A DNA stretch of 64,000 nt from Kappaphycus alvarezii (taxonomy: Eukaryota; Rhodophyta; Florideophyceae; Gigartinales; Solieriaceae): positions 124,001-188,000 of the forward strand of contig NADL03000050.1 of the NCBI GenBank assembly GCA_002205965.3. Reading direction: 5' to 3'. The notes beneath the pieces were generated by a model. That model saw only the letters and a list, made by a program, of their open reading frames with translations. It did not search any database and was not told the origin of the DNA. Below, one piece after another: positions 32,850-47,199 of this stretch (within the stretch, counting starts at the first letter, position 1; each line of letters starts with the position of its first letter). The position numbers were made by a program, and so were the translations under genes.

Positions 32850-34020
32850 CATGGCACTTAAAAAGAATTTCAAAAAACCTCACTGAACACCATGAGCATG
32901 AACTTGATAGACACGATACCTGTATACACAGATATAGAGGAAATACAATTTTTGGGTTTCAGTTTGCGTAAAATTTCTATGAATATTGCCAGGGTTGTTT
33001 AGGAATATAAAGGATCTATCAAAAACAATATAAAGTCTAAAAGGAGTTTTTCAGTACCCGAACCGTATTAGAGTTTTAGCAGAGATAACATCTTCAGATA
33101 CTTTTAAAAAATAAAAAAAGGCTTTTTCTTATAGCAGAAAGCGCTTGCGAGATTGTCGGAGACATTCCGCAGAGATAAAATCTATTCGGATTACAGTATA
33201 GATTTTTTCAAAAACCATGTATTGACCGAATACGGCTATGGATACTGTTTCCTTACGAGATATGTATTTTATCCCTCCGATGCATCCCCTCCGATATATA
33301 AGTGTATCTGTATTAAGAATCCAAATAAGTTGTACGGCTTCGAGATTCTGAGGGCTCCAATCTTACCTTCAAAATATATTCTCAGCACCAACTTCCGACT
33401 GCGTACAGTTGGGCTGACGTAAGTTTTCATAGCTCATCCTTTTTGAAAAAAATTCAACGCAGCCCCGAGGTAACTATACCGTGATTGTATGCGTAAAAAA
33501 CGCTTCAAACCGCATATCTGATCTTTTTTGTTATCTTTGCTTCGTTCACTTTGTAGTTCATATCATGTCAATATGAAACTTAAATATTTTTTCTTATCAG
33601 TTTATTTTCCCTCTAGCATCGTTTACAAATGACTGTATAAGTTAGAACATTTTTCTAGTTTTGAGTCTTTTGGTAATCGATTCCCTTCATTGAAAAACTT
33701 TTGTGTCAATTAATGAACCAGCAATGTTTTTCTGGTTCTCCCGATACTAAAGAAATACTTCTACACGAGCATATTTTTTTCTATATTTATCCGATCTGCT
33801 CCCTTACATTTAGTTTGACTATCTCACTCCAGTTCCATAAATGTTGAACTTTACGTTTTTATATGAAATAATGTTGTTCATTAAGATACTTTGAGATAGA
33901 AATTTGTCCAACTCTCCATGTTTTTATAAGTGAAACCTATTTGCATTCCGATAAAATGTTTCCCCGAAAAAAGGAGGCATTTTTCTGAGGAATATATGAC
34001 ATTTACTGGTTTGGTTGATT
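32850..34020 (+). repeat. dispersed copy C of the A/B repeat unit
   Basis: The part around 33,500-33,700 (GCTTCAAACCGCATATCTGA ... GAGTCTTTTGGTAATCGATT) aligns with copy A at 13,580-13,760 and with 47,850-48,050. GCAGAAAGCGCTTG at 33,134 matches copy A near 13,347. Further upstream, 32,855-32,925 resembles 47,217-47,285. The outer limits are approximate. Confidence 0.5.
33135..33418 (+). CDS. candidate internal exon of an unknown, possibly secreted-effector-like, gene
   Basis: A 284-base open stretch is bounded by an acceptor, GGCTTTTTCTTATAG (ends 33,134), and a consensus donor, GTAAGT (33,419-33,424). A downstream acceptor TTCAACGCAG ends at 33,462, giving a 44-base candidate intron. Beyond it the frame continues only 7 codons to a stop. 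The peptide includes VLTEYGYGYCFLTRYVFYPS, PPIYKCICIKNPNKLYGFEI and a basic end RLRTVG. Aromatic-Cys residues followed by a Tyr-Phe-x-Ile block recall small secreted ribonuclease-like proteins of powdery mildews, but this is a resemblance of pattern only. The IYKCI peptide recurs in the same frame at copy D (47,640-47,680), there followed by a stop. Confidence 0.35.
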
Positions 34021-37000
34021 ATTTTCATGAATTTAAGCTTACAGGAATTTTTTTTCTCAGAACGAAACTTGATTTTTATTTTGACTTTTGTCATGTTTTC
34101 ATTGCTGCCAAACTTTTTTATTGTACTGTATTTTTGCACCTCAGCTGAGTTTCAGTGGATTAACTCTCCTCATGGAATACAACAAGATCTTTTAACCTGT
34201 TCAGTGGGCTTTACAGAAGATTTCGAGTCCTCTCGAGTGAATTATGACATCATAAATCAATTTATTAAGAACATAATGACATCAAATCAATATTATTTAA
34301 GAACATAATCTAGCAAGGGAAAAAACTGGTTCAAAGATCGGTAAATTTATAACACTTTTTTGAAAAAGTTCACAGAATTTTCGATTTAGCACATAAAGAA
34401 CGAATTGTATAATAGTAAAGCTACCGCAGCTTGTGGAACTGATACAATACGTCAGTAATAAATAAGAAAACACGCAGAAAATGGGGAAAAGGTGCTGTTC
34501 CATGAGCTCATTTTCCTTACATGCGAGAAACTTCCAGTCTCTCTCTAGTTATAAATCCATTACTTTACCATATCAAAGTCAGAAAAATACAATACTGAAC
34601 GTAATTTGTTTAAGTAATCAATGTATACATGAGAATATCTCTATCTAAAAATATCACATTAATATAATTCACTTTTATTTAGTACAATATAATAAGCTGT
34701 TTTATATTTCAAACAAATTTTGAAGATGAAAAATCAACGATAACGAATACCATGCAATGTGTACTAAATCCATTTATAAGCAGTATTGTATATTAAATTG
34801 ATATAGAGCCACTGAGTTACGCTTTCCGCTGGCCTTTTCGACATCTGAGTAAACAAATTTATTTTTCAAACATTCACAAATCCATTAAATAAGCAAAGAA
34901 AAGAGAAAAATACAAATTTCAGAAACTTTACAGGATCTGAAAATTAGAAAACTCATTAGGTATATTTGAGTTCTGATCACTGACCTGGAGGAGAATGTCT
35001 CCAAGCCAATTCACTAGCAGCAAAAGGGGATATTCAAAGAACTAATACACATGTCTCCAAAGTTAAAGCTCTCTTACTGAGAAAAAAGGTCCGAAAATAG
35101 ATTTGACAATTTGTCTGTTGAAACATTTGCAAATGATGATAGAACTTAATATGATTATTGTGCCTAAAATGATTTAATTTGTTTTTCCATGCGGTTAATT
35201 CTGGAAAAAATTACCTTCACGTTTTCTTTAGTAGAAGATCAAGCGTAATTGCGTCACGAAAACGGTATAAATATCATAATACCCGAATTGATCTTCAGAT
35301 TGTGGAAGTAAGTGCACATCGCCACACGGAGCATAATTATTACGTAAAGACTGTCTACGTAAACGTCCATTCCCCTTGTGCTAACAATTAAACCTTCATA
35401 AGTAGCAATCGACACAGAAAATATAGGTTAAAAGACCCTGGTGGGTGATGAAGACAATTAGTCATCACAAAACAGAAACGAGACAAAAGTTTGCAAAAAG
35501 ACATATGTGACCTTAGAGGAAGTGTAAAGAAAGAAATATTTCAGTCCAAAGAGAACTTTAGATCGAATGAGAATTACAAATCTTACATCCGTAGTTTCTC
35601 ACGTGCAAGTCTTTCATGAACATATGGACTCCCCGCAAATGTGAGACCATTTGGTCATTTCGGAAAATTTAAGGGACCAAATAATCCAAGGAGAAAACTT
35701 CTACTCTGAAAGTGTGGATAAACAGACAGACTCTTCAAATTTTGTACCCTCAAAGTTCATAGTACCAATAAATGCCTTTCTTCACTAGCTTGGAGAATTC
35801 AAATCTCTTCGATAATTTTAAGATCATAGTACCCATTTTTCGAAGGTAGAAAGCACCCCGAGACGTAGCGGTAATCCATGAGCAGACTAAATGAAGGGTC
35901 GAATAAGGCCAAAAGGTTGTAAGTGAGAAGTTTGAGGTATTTTGAAATATAGAATTTAAGTTAACTACGTTGAGGCCAACGGAATTATTTCTGAAGTAGA
36001 TGGTTGCTAATGAGAGAAAAATTAATGTGTATTTCAACACCATAATATTTAAGTACCCAGCGAAAGATTCTTCAATATAAATATTATATTGCTAGTAGAT
36101 TCCATTATTATATAATTGGACTGTAATGTGTTGGCAAAATTTGTATTGAGTGAAAATGAGAACTTTAATATTCTCGAAACGATTACGAATTGCATGAGTT
36201 CATTCAACCAAAAAAGGTAAAAACCACGACAAAATGACTATTTAGAGGATTTTACAGTCGCCCCTGAGGGAGTATTTGCTATCTCGGTAATTTTGAATTC
36301 AACTATTTGCATTGTGTTTGCAGTTTTCAATTTTCTATTCTTCGAATATCTAGTCATACATTCATACAGAGCGCAAAAATATAATAATTTATTGATGTAA
36401 TCTTGGATTAGCATAGTTTTTTGATCTGCTAATTTCAAAGCAGTGTAGGATTTAAATACTCTGTGATTGCATTCTTCAACGAATGTTAATCTTGGTCTTA
36501 CGTATATTTTCTTTTCTGAGCAAGTTTTCGGAATTATTGTATAAATATATGACTTGCAAGAAAAGAGCCGGTTAAAATTATGTAAACTGTATTGATATTG
36601 TATTGATTATGGACTGTGTGGTATTTATCAAGCTGGGAAAGGGGTATGATCTCATTGCATAGGCAAAAAAGATTTAACTGCTCTATAATGCATAAATAAT
36701 TGTACTTTATGTGTTCACTTTGCAAAAACTGGAAGTGAAATGCACTTAGTTTACTACGAGGGGTCCGAGGGTCTTTTCATCAAAGAAATGATATATATTT
36801 ATTAGACTTGAAAGAAACTTATGCAATTTTGGATGAAGATTTTTAGAAGATAGAAATAAGGAAAGTCTGGACTGATAGCAGTCTTAAATGCAGGTTTCAA
36901 ATATTGAGCTTGTTGGTATATAAGCAGCTCTTTTTTCGAGATCCAGAAGTAATTGTTTATTAGTCCCTTTTTTTCTTGTTGACCTGCATATGACTGTTCC

Positions 37001-40000
37001 TATCACACTCTTCCACAGAAATTTCATTATTAAAATAAATTTCAAGATTCAATAATCGGCTCCGGAAAAATCTTATCTCTTCATTTTCTTTACCAAAACA
37101 CAATGGGTCTTTTTATAACAGAATATTAATAATTCATACAAGCAGCTAGTTTCGAGGATATTATTGTTGCTAAATAAAATGAAAATGAAATTTTCTCACT
37201 GCTTTGAATTCCTGCTCGTCGTGCATGAACTTAATAAATATTTCATATATTCCTCACAAAATATTCCCTCTGATTGCGCTTGGATGCTGGGGTTTTAATT
37301 ACAAAGATAAAACTGCAGACTTTGTTTCCATATTTCTGTTACGTTAAGTCAGAAATACTCAGGTGTTACACTTTATCCCCATATTAAGCATGCATTTATA
37401 TGCTTCTTCGCTATTGGAATTAGTCCTAGTCTAGACAATTCGGCGGAGTTCTCTACGACTGGACGCACATCAATCCATTCACGTATGCAATTCCTCTACA
37501 TGTTGCGCCTGTTTTTGTCGAATTTTCTGTTCTGTCTAATCCAAATTAACTTCCATATTCTAATTGCAGCCTTCTACAGGGTGAAAATCCAAAATTTACA
37601 CATATTTTAAGAAGTAATAGGGAAAATTACAGATTACCGATAGCATCTAAGACTCTTCCCTAGCTCTTCTATTCCCACGCCAGGGCGTAAACTTCTGGGC
37701 TTCTCGGCAGTACCTGGCATCAATTATCTATTTTTCTGGTACTTCTCACCCGCTTCTATCTCATTTCCTCTGTGTTTGACATTATCGGCGCGAGAATTAA
37801 GGCTACAAAAGGCATTCTGGGGATCGTAAAGACTTTTTTACAGCTCTCTACATCAATGATATTATCCACTATTAGTTTTTTTACCTTTATTGGGGTACTT
37901 TTGTGATAATTTGATTTTCAATACTTTAGTTTCCATATTCAAAATAGTTTTGACCTTCCGACTGGACTCTCTACCTTTGTAGCTCATAAATTGTGGAGTA
38001 AAACCAAACCGTGTAAAACTCAGTTTACAGAATATACTTATCTGCAACATTAACTCCTAGATATTATACAAAACTTTCGTATGTACATTTGTCAAAGAGA
38101 GAGAAGGTATCTTTTCTCTTTGTTCTTATTTCTTGAACATATCGGAAATATTAGCCAAATACTTCTCCAATCCACTAAAAAGAATATTTTAGAAAATGCA
38201 AGCAAATGGACATCTTCCGTGAAATGCATACTTCAGATTTTACTCCTCCGTAATATTTCGGAAAGCTTATTCATTTTTCCGTAATATTGATTTTAATTAA
38301 TTCGGGTGAATAATCGTCTCCGAGAATTGGATTCATATTTTTCTCTAGTGATGTCCTTAAAATAGAAAACAATTGCAGTGTTTTCATTGAAATGACCATT
38401 AGATTCCCCTTGTCATTCCGGAGGTGAACTGAGGAAACGTAAAGAGAAACAGACATTATTGCAAGGTCTTACCCGGAAATCTGTTATAAAAATCAGGTGA
38501 TATTTTCCTTATCTGAAAACATTAGATCTTCTCTCTTTAGTGGCATTCTACCCAGAAAAATTATATACTGTTGAAATGCTCCTTCCGGCTGCAGTTCTCT
38601 AAGGTTTTTTTGAAACCGGTAATCACAGCTTTAAACTTTTAAAAACCGCAGAACTTTTCAGTACTGAAAAAAATTTCTATGAACTAAGAACACATTCTTG
38701 GTCCTTTCAAAAAGTAAGAATACAGATGAATCAAGAAGAACAATCTTAATTCCAATACAATCTTTGAAAGAGTCAGAGCTGCTAAAATATTACAGGGAAC
38801 TAATAAAAGCGGACAAGAACTATTCAAGGTCGGAAACATACTATTCAAATGAATATTTAATTTCAGTGTTTTTGAAATATTTTAAATAGCCTTATAGTAG
38901 TATATAGCTGTAGATCGGAGAGATTTGGTGTTCACAAAATGTGATTAGTGATATATTCACTGCAGAAATTATTTATGACTAGCGACAACTTTCGAATGAT
39001 CTTATAGACAAGAAAAATCCAGGACAGACTTCCTAGTAAGCTCAAATATGCTGATTTGGAATTCCTTCATAACTTGGGCCTTCCTAAAGCTAGAAAATTT
39101 TACAAATACCTTATCGCAGAAGGTTAGACCAATTTTTTATGAACATACAAGATAGTAATCGGCTGTCTGTTTCGAATTTAAGATCTCAGATAAAAAATAT
39201 TTCTCCAATAAAAAAAATTCTATTATATATTGAACTTTGGTCAAGAATTCGTCCAAATTACGAACCAATATCGTCAAATGTCAAGAATTTGAGTTGCAGG
39301 CAGAGTAGTTTTTCCTATGTAGACCACTTGAGATTCACTGTTAGACATATTCAATACATGAATAAGTTATTTTCTACAAAGAGCTTCTATTTAACTTGCG
39401 GTGGTTGTGTACTTTCCTGTGTTTAGGAAAAATAAAAAAAGAGTGAAAGACTGTAATATTTTAAATATTATCAATCAAATAAAAGAATAATGTACATTAG
39501 AGATATGTTGGCGAGATAAAATTTCTATTCTAGTTAATCAAATTCAAGTTTAAAGTGTTTCCATTAGCTTTACATAGCTGCAACAATTCAAAAGGTTTTT
39601 TATGGGCAGTTAAAAAAAATTAAAACCCCGCAGATTTAAAATTATGAACAAAAACTGTCTAGATCCGAAAGAGTTAATTATAAAATTTTTGTCTGACAAT
39701 ATTGAATGTTTGACTATTGTGAACTTATGTGACGTAGTTGCTTCGTTATGACTTCAGAAAATTTGATCCAAATTCTTCTGTTCACAAAAAAAAGTTTTTT
39801 TAGCTGGTAAAAAGGTTACAATTTATCTCATAAAGAATAATGCACTCAATACAGAACCAAGATAATACTATTCGCTATACAGATCCAGAATGAATGCATT
39901 AGAACAGCAGAAAAGAAAAAAACGACGACGAACTATTGAATTATATTTTAAGAGATTTCAATACATTCAAGTGACGACGCTCGTATATTTCCCCTAGATA

Positions 40001-43000
40001 TGTTAAATATAAATTGAAACAAACAATGCGCAGACATTCATATTTCATAAATAATTTTAAACCGTTTCAGAAAAATCGAGTTTGGCTATCTTTTTCGGGA
40101 GATAAATCGAACTAAATCATTCATTTTGAATAGTAAATTACTTTAGGCACCATAAAATGCTCTAAACGTTTTCTCTAGATTATTAATATGAATCTATGAA
40201 ATAATTATATAAATAAATAAACATTTTGTTTCTGCAAACTTTTCCATTGCAGTCCATAAGGCTTATACATTAAAGGTGAGCAAGAAATACTTGCCTACCA
40301 AAAATTATCGCCCCCACATAAGACTAAGCGCAGGGAGTATTTTATGAAAAAGAAACTCTAAATTAGATTTCGTTTTATTCCGCGGAAAGAGTCCAATGAT
40401 ATCTTATCTGTATCTAGTAGGCATTCACAGCTTTACTAGTTGCACTTAGTAATTTGAATGGATAATTTATTTTTTAATAGTATAGAAGCTCGTTTTCAGA
40501 TATTATCGTTTTGGGATTTTCGCGAGTACTACTGTTACCAAGGGGATACCAAGGTCTATAAGCTACTCTCTTCACTTAAGAAGAGGCTAGAGTATCCCAT
40601 ATATATCTATGTATTCTTCCTGAGTAACTACACTGGAATCAAGACCAGGCACTTAATTATGAATTTTATTTCGTTCGTACTTTATTTTATAGACAGTCAT
40701 TTTGCTACTAGTGCATAGGTAACGTAAATTATTATATATTCTGGAGTTTTCCCTACGGCATTGGTAAAATTCTAAAATTGCTTAAAATGAAATTTAGAAT
40801 AATTATAAATTTGAAAATATTTTACACGAACAACCAAGAGTTTCTTGCTGATGTATTGTATATAATTTTAATTTAGCTTAAAGTATATGTTCGTGTTAAA
40901 TAGTTATATGTTATTGAAGGATTTTTTCCTGTTCGTTCTTACTATTACGGCTTGCGACTTGAATGAAATCAGAATCGCAGAAACTCGGGCAATTTTCCAA
41001 AAGAGTGAATGATGCATTCAAGCACCTTTCAATTTCGCTCTGCTCAATATCTGTCAATGAAAATAAGCAGAAATGAGACTATAGACATGGAATCTTTCTT
41101 CTACCTACTTGATGATTTCTGCTCCTGTGCCACAAAAACTTTCAAAAAACAAATTTTGATGGTTTGTGAATATATAGCATTCTCATAAGCATATTAATAG
41201 TTATTTGAGGCCTTTCTCTCAGAGTGTATTTGTGTTGACCCCTTTATCTGGAGCTAATCAGCGATGAATGTAGCTTATTGAAGATTTGAGCAGAAATTTA
41301 AGTAATTGGTGGCATCATGCTTGAGGCAGCAGATCTTCGGTTCTGTTACAGACCTAAGTAAACATCTCCGAAAAGCATTTTAGTATGCGTTTGCTAGCAA
41401 TTATATTCTTCCATGTTTTTATGCTTGATAAGCATGTATGATCGTGAGAAAGAATTTGTCAGCAGCCGAACGGCTTTAATAAGCGTTGATACAGACTTTT
41501 TTCCAGAGCTCCACTGAATCAGTTTTTCTAGTTGATATGGAAAAATTGAAGTATATCACTAAAATGCGTTCCGCTTTATTTTATGTAGACAATTCCGCAC
41601 TACACATGACCGCGGGTTCTGCTAGACCGACGATTACGGGCAATGGCTGAAACAATTGCCCACTCAAGCGAGAAAGGGACCGACCACCTGAACCGAAGAA
41701 TCAGAAGGCTTAAAAAACTCCCTCCGTAAGCACATAGGCTAACAGATAGAGACGGCGATGGTGTATATTGTTTCGAACATATAAGCAAGATGAGCGACAA
41801 TATAGCACTCAATTAGTTATTTATTTTATATTTTTAATGGTAAATGTAGATCGGCTGATTCGAAGAAACTTTAGCCAACCCCTAAAATCACCCAAAAACG
41901 GTCTTTCATCAATATGGAACTTCTCAGCTATTCCACTGTGCGATGTGATCGGGGCCTGATACGAAATATAAATGGGTCAAGAGTTTCGGATAGTTTGCAC
42001 AACCCATACACACAGGTAAGGGCATCTTAATACTAAGTGATATTTGCAGCTGATATCCTTGGTCAGTTACTGAATTTATTCGTATTTCGCAATTTGTTTA
42101 ATTTCCATATGAGAAACGATATGAAAGCATATTTGGTGGAAAATTCTCACTGAACGGGTACAAAGAGTAAAATGTACAGTTACATCTTGGTAATGGTAAA
42201 TATGAAATGCTGTCTTCTTCCATTTTCAGAAATTTGAATCCGTAAAATTTTACCCCACCAGATCCGCGTATCCTACTTATTCATAAAACGAATTACAATG
42301 TGATTTTTATGTAAATTAAATGGTCTATGATGATAAAAGCAGGGGTCCAGATAAGCCAGCTGCACCGTATACAGAAAGTAATTTATAATTTTCTTGATAT
42401 TGTCAGAGGACACATGGAGCAGAATTATTGCAAGCAGTTCCAAGAGAACATTGATTTGAAAAATGGATGGACGCGAGCTAGCATATTAGAAAAAGTTATT
42501 CAAAAAGGAATGGTATGTTTAGGAGGTCCGCGAATAGGAATATTGAGATAAATACGAGTTAAAGTAATTGAGAAATCCCAGATTAAGCTTTCAGAGCAAT
42601 AAATTGGCAGTAAAAGGGCTGGTAACAAAAATATATCTAAACGGACTTGGAACGATAAATACTGTAACGGCAATAGAAATTTTAAACGGACTCAGAACAA
42701 GTCGTGGAAGTCCTAATGATGCCATCTTGCGCTAAACTTTTTTTCAAATATTGCTGCGGAGTTACACCAGTGTAGGAGCATATGTGCTCCGATTTACGTT
42801 TCATAAAACAAATAAATTTAAAAACGGTATAATCTACACTTTTTGATCTTCAAATTAAACTAAAACATTTTCAGAAAGCGGTATTGATGTATATTTTACC
42901 CATTTGGATAAATGCCTTGTTTCCACTTTCTTAATGGTGAGCCCGTGGTTATTTAACACCTTCGATGCCATCCCTTTCCTCCGTTATTAAAAAAATCTCG

Positions 43001-46000
43001 CCCTGAAACTGCTATATGTGAGTAACTTGTCGTTTTCAGGCGGTAAAAATCATGGAACGTTACTTAAATACAACCTGGAAACTGGTAATGGAATGGAATT
43101 ATTCAAGTAAACCGTTCCTTATATTTTTTTACGCCCGTAATGACTTGGGGGAATTGAAATTATTGCGAAAAAGACTAGTATCTGAGAATCTGTCGCTACC
43201 CAATATTAAATTCTTTTTTAATTTCGAAGGATTGCTTTGAATGAAACCATAATGAGCACAAATATAGAGAATTCTTAGTTAAAACTTATCATTCCGTTTT
43301 CTGTTGTTTATTTTTTTCGGAAAAAGTGAAACTATGGAACCTCTTACAGAATGAAAAGGCGTTTACTGAACTTTCATATATTTTCCAGGACTACGGCGGT
43401 TATTAGAGAAGAAATTAATGCCATAAATAACTTCATTTCAATAATTACACTAATTTTAGAAGATGTTTTGGTTAAGGAGCATTGTACATATCCGAAATAG
43501 CTTGGGTTATACCTTTCGTTGGTTACTGTGAATAAAATGTTTTTCACATCGAAATTTGTGCTATTTTTTAGACCTATAGTTGTTCTTTGCCAAGATCAAT
43601 CATTCAAAAATGCAGAGTACTCTTGAACCATGAGCCTCTGTCCAAGCTTCGTTCAATGGCAAACTTTCTTCTCTATTGCCTACAAGATGATTGATTCCAT
43701 TGGCAATTTAAACAATATTCAAGACAGCACTTCCCTTTCTCTATACGTTTTGTCTTCCCATCTACATTCTGAAAATTTGTGGTCCTTTCATGATTTTTCG
43801 GTAGCACTCAAGTCCATTGTAAACTCACGCCTTCCACTCTGAATCCAGAGCCAATGGGTAGTTGAGACCTTATCTTAGATAAAAGCTCTACCATGTAGCA
43901 ATATTCCAGCATCCCTGATGATCAAGACCAGCAATGTTTGCACAGTGATTTCTTTTTTCATCTCAATTACTTCGCCGACTCCTTTTTCTCGCCGAACCAA
44001 GCAATTAATGAATATGGATCCATTCCAGACGGCATATCTTCACCTGTAAACTCTACCGTATATTACCGAACAATAACAAAAGTAAATGCATACTATCATT
44101 CTAACAGCCCTCCAGTCTATCATCAACTCAACACTCCGCAATGGGTTTTAATCTTGCAATACAGTACGTAATAATCAAATAGCCAACCCTGCCTCCTACT
44201 GGTCTATCATATCTATTATCTTCTCTAGTTACCCTTCTGAATCTGTAGTGGTAGCCTGGAGTACGTTCTAATTTATTTGGACATATATATCAAGAATAAA
44301 GCCCTCGAACCTTTCCCTGATACATCTATTCCACCCCACATCTGACAAATGCAAAATAATCTTGACAAATTTTTTTCCTCTTGACCACTATTAAGACGAA
44401 TCCTTCCTTTTCTTTTAAATAACTCCTCACGCAAATGGCGATTACGGTAAGTCTCACAATACCTTCTCGTTCCTTGGCCAAATCACCTTATCATCAATGT
44501 CTGCTGCAATGAAATCACGGAATGCTTTCGGAAATCACCATCCACGCCAGGTACCGGAGTCTTGACTAATATTTTCCAAGTTGAGCTTCTTTATATCATC
44601 AATACTTAGCTGCAAAGGAAAGCCCAAAACTTACACACAGTTGTGTAAGGAAACAACAGAATACTTTCTGCGATGAAAAAAGCTTGACTATTTTAATGTA
44701 CTTGAATTTAAACGGAAGATATTTTATGCACATTTTTTCTTATTAACTACTTAAATGGGTCATTGAACCGTTTCGCTTAGAAATAGTCAGCGTGTTGACT
44801 AAAGCTCTTCCTTCAAGAAAAGTTTTCCGCTTGCAATACCTCTCCAGCCTTTTTTTTGTAAAACTTTGCTTGTGGAAAAGTTTATTTAAGCAGCCATATA
44901 AAGGTCTCATTCCGTTTCCACAATTCTTTAATGGAGGCATTCGTTAATATTTTACGCGAAGAACAGGTTTATCTCCCAGGACTGTCAAGGTTTCATTTTT
45001 TACTAGAAATTGTCGCCTTTTTGGTCTTTAACATAGGTGGCAACACTCCGAAAAGACCTCAACCGTGAAAATGAATTGAATATTTCAAAAGTACGATACG
45101 AAAAGATCGTTTCAAAAGCCTTGAGCGTGACATGGATCTTACTGGTTGGTGTTTGGGTACGCAAAAAGAGACCTTTAATATTAAGAAGAGAAGATAGCTT
45201 CCGCTTTTTCGAATTATTTTCTCGTTCTTTGATGAATCACTATCTTTGATGTGATAAGTTCCCCATAGCTCAGTTATTTATTTTCAGTTCGATAAAAAAT
45301 AGTGCGGGGGTTCAGAAGTGCTTTAACAATCTTAATTCAACTAAGTATCATTTACACATGAATAAGGTTGGCTTTGGACAAACATAATTGCAAAATGATC
45401 ATGAAAAAAGTAATTTTCAATTATTTAAGCTTTTGGTTGTTTTAAAAAGGAATTATTACAACCCAAGGGTCAAGTTTTACTTTTCCATAATCTATTCTAT
45501 TCCTTTAGTAGTTTTTCAGCATTGTTGACTCTTGAATTAACAATTTCCGTTGATTTTACAAGCTACATGGTTTATATCTGGCTACTTATGAATTTATTTG
45601 TTCCAGAACTATTTTTGGGTGTTCATAAATTTCAGGTAAGTATGCTGAGTTTCAGTAAGAATATTAAACAATGAGATCGACATCAATTGTACATCGCTCA
45701 GTCCTGATAGACGACATTATCATTTATTAACGGCTGGTTGTGTGCAAAATATTTTGAGTAAATTTGAGTCGGGGACCAGTTTTTGCTCTACACTTCAGTT
45801 TTTTGAAAACAAAAAAAGAAAGCAACAAAATACAAATAGGAAATTTACGGTGTGAAAACCTAAGATAATTTCAAATTTGGCCGTTAAAGATTTCATAGCA
45901 TCGTATATCTCTCTGCGGCGCTTAAGGAAAACATTAATTTTCTGCATTTACGTCAAATTCGAAAAAATCTGACTACCTCATTTTTGGCGTGTTCCCAAAT

Positions 46001-47199
46001 GAATATCTATTTCTTCCGTAATTTTGAATAAAACATGCCAAAATGATTATTAGAAGAAAGAAGCTCTCCAAAAACGTGAAACGTTTTGTTAACCTCAGTG
46101 AAGTAGAAAAAGTGGGTCTCCAAATAAAGTAGACGGTTGTAATCGGAGATCAAGTATACAGGAATACATTTGAGATGCAAAAAAATTTCCTCACATATCT
46201 CTGATCGAAAAGGGAGGTATAATTTCTCTTAAATATACAACGTTTTATGCCTGAAAAATACTTTTTGCGGGTAACAGAAAAAGGTTAGATTGATTTCACT
46301 GTGATTTTATGCATACAATAGATTTATTTATTGAATAACACAGCTATCGTGCACTCCCTAGTACTTAGGTGGCATGTAGAAACACGTTTTCACTAGATAG
46401 ATGGCGTAATCAGTTGAGGCGCACCAGAATCCAATACGCTTGTTTCTAGAAGATTCTTATTTAAAGCTGAAGAAAGTACACTGTACGAGAACCGATGACA
46501 TACTTGTCTTTAAATGGTAGATTTAGGCATGTTAATATTTAGTTGTGAAGTTTAGAGAAGACCTGTGAGCTCAAATAAAACCAATGCTTAATATAAACCC
46601 GTGATCACTCTTCGTTGGGTTAAAGAGCAAGGACCATTTATGAATTGCTGCTTTTTGGGGAGACAATAATAATAAATTCCATTGCGTTATTAAGGGATGA
46701 TGATATTTTAGCAAAATGGTTCAACCCAATTGAAGTGAAAAATCTTTACTGTATTAGGAACAAAAAATCAGAGGAGAGGGAGATGAGTAGGATAGAAAAT
46801 AGTCGGAAAACGCCGGGAAATAACCTGACGGGCTTGCATGCCGTTTGGACAATCCGGTAAAGTCGATTATTTTTGGGACTACCCTAGTTTTTTATCCAGG
46901 ATATACTCAATTCAGTGCTATTTTACAACAACCATAGGAAGCATGGCGAAATTCTCGGAAACATGTACGGTAACATAAGCGGGAATAATTTTGGGTAATT
47001 TGAAATAAGAAGGGAGAATATTGGGTAATTTATTATCTAAAAAAGTACTGGCATTTCTTGAATAGTGGGCGACTTAGGCTACAATGTCATTTTTTAACAA
47101 TTACTCCCATCTGCCTTGTGGAGGTTTCATGATTTTTGTTGGACGTGATGCTACTAATGAAGACAATCTATTGTATAAACTAATTTTCAATTTCAGTGT
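34021..47199. other. long AT-rich stretch without a supported gene
   Basis: No transposon domain, RNA gene or long frame is visible. All frames are below 100 codons. Two short frames follow acceptor-like sequences: 43,040-43,240 after CTTGTCGTTTTCAG, and 45,037-45,249 after TTTTTGGTCTTTAACATAG. Neither has a recognisable domain. A repeat pair member lies at 37,440-37,870. A small GC-richer block at 41,590-41,770 is unexplained. The stretch 43,600-44,600 is pyrimidine-rich on the plus strand. Confidence 0.5.
37440..37870 (+). repeat. diverged repeat, partner at 63,440-63,870
   Basis: TAGCTCTTCTATTCCCACGC near 37,662 matches TAGCTCTTCTATTTATTCTC plus ACGCC near 63,698. Downstream CACCCGCTTCTATCTCATTT (37,748) matches CGCCCACTTCCATCTTATTT (63,781). 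Both are in the same orientation and pyrimidine-rich. The nature is unknown. Confidence 0.4.
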
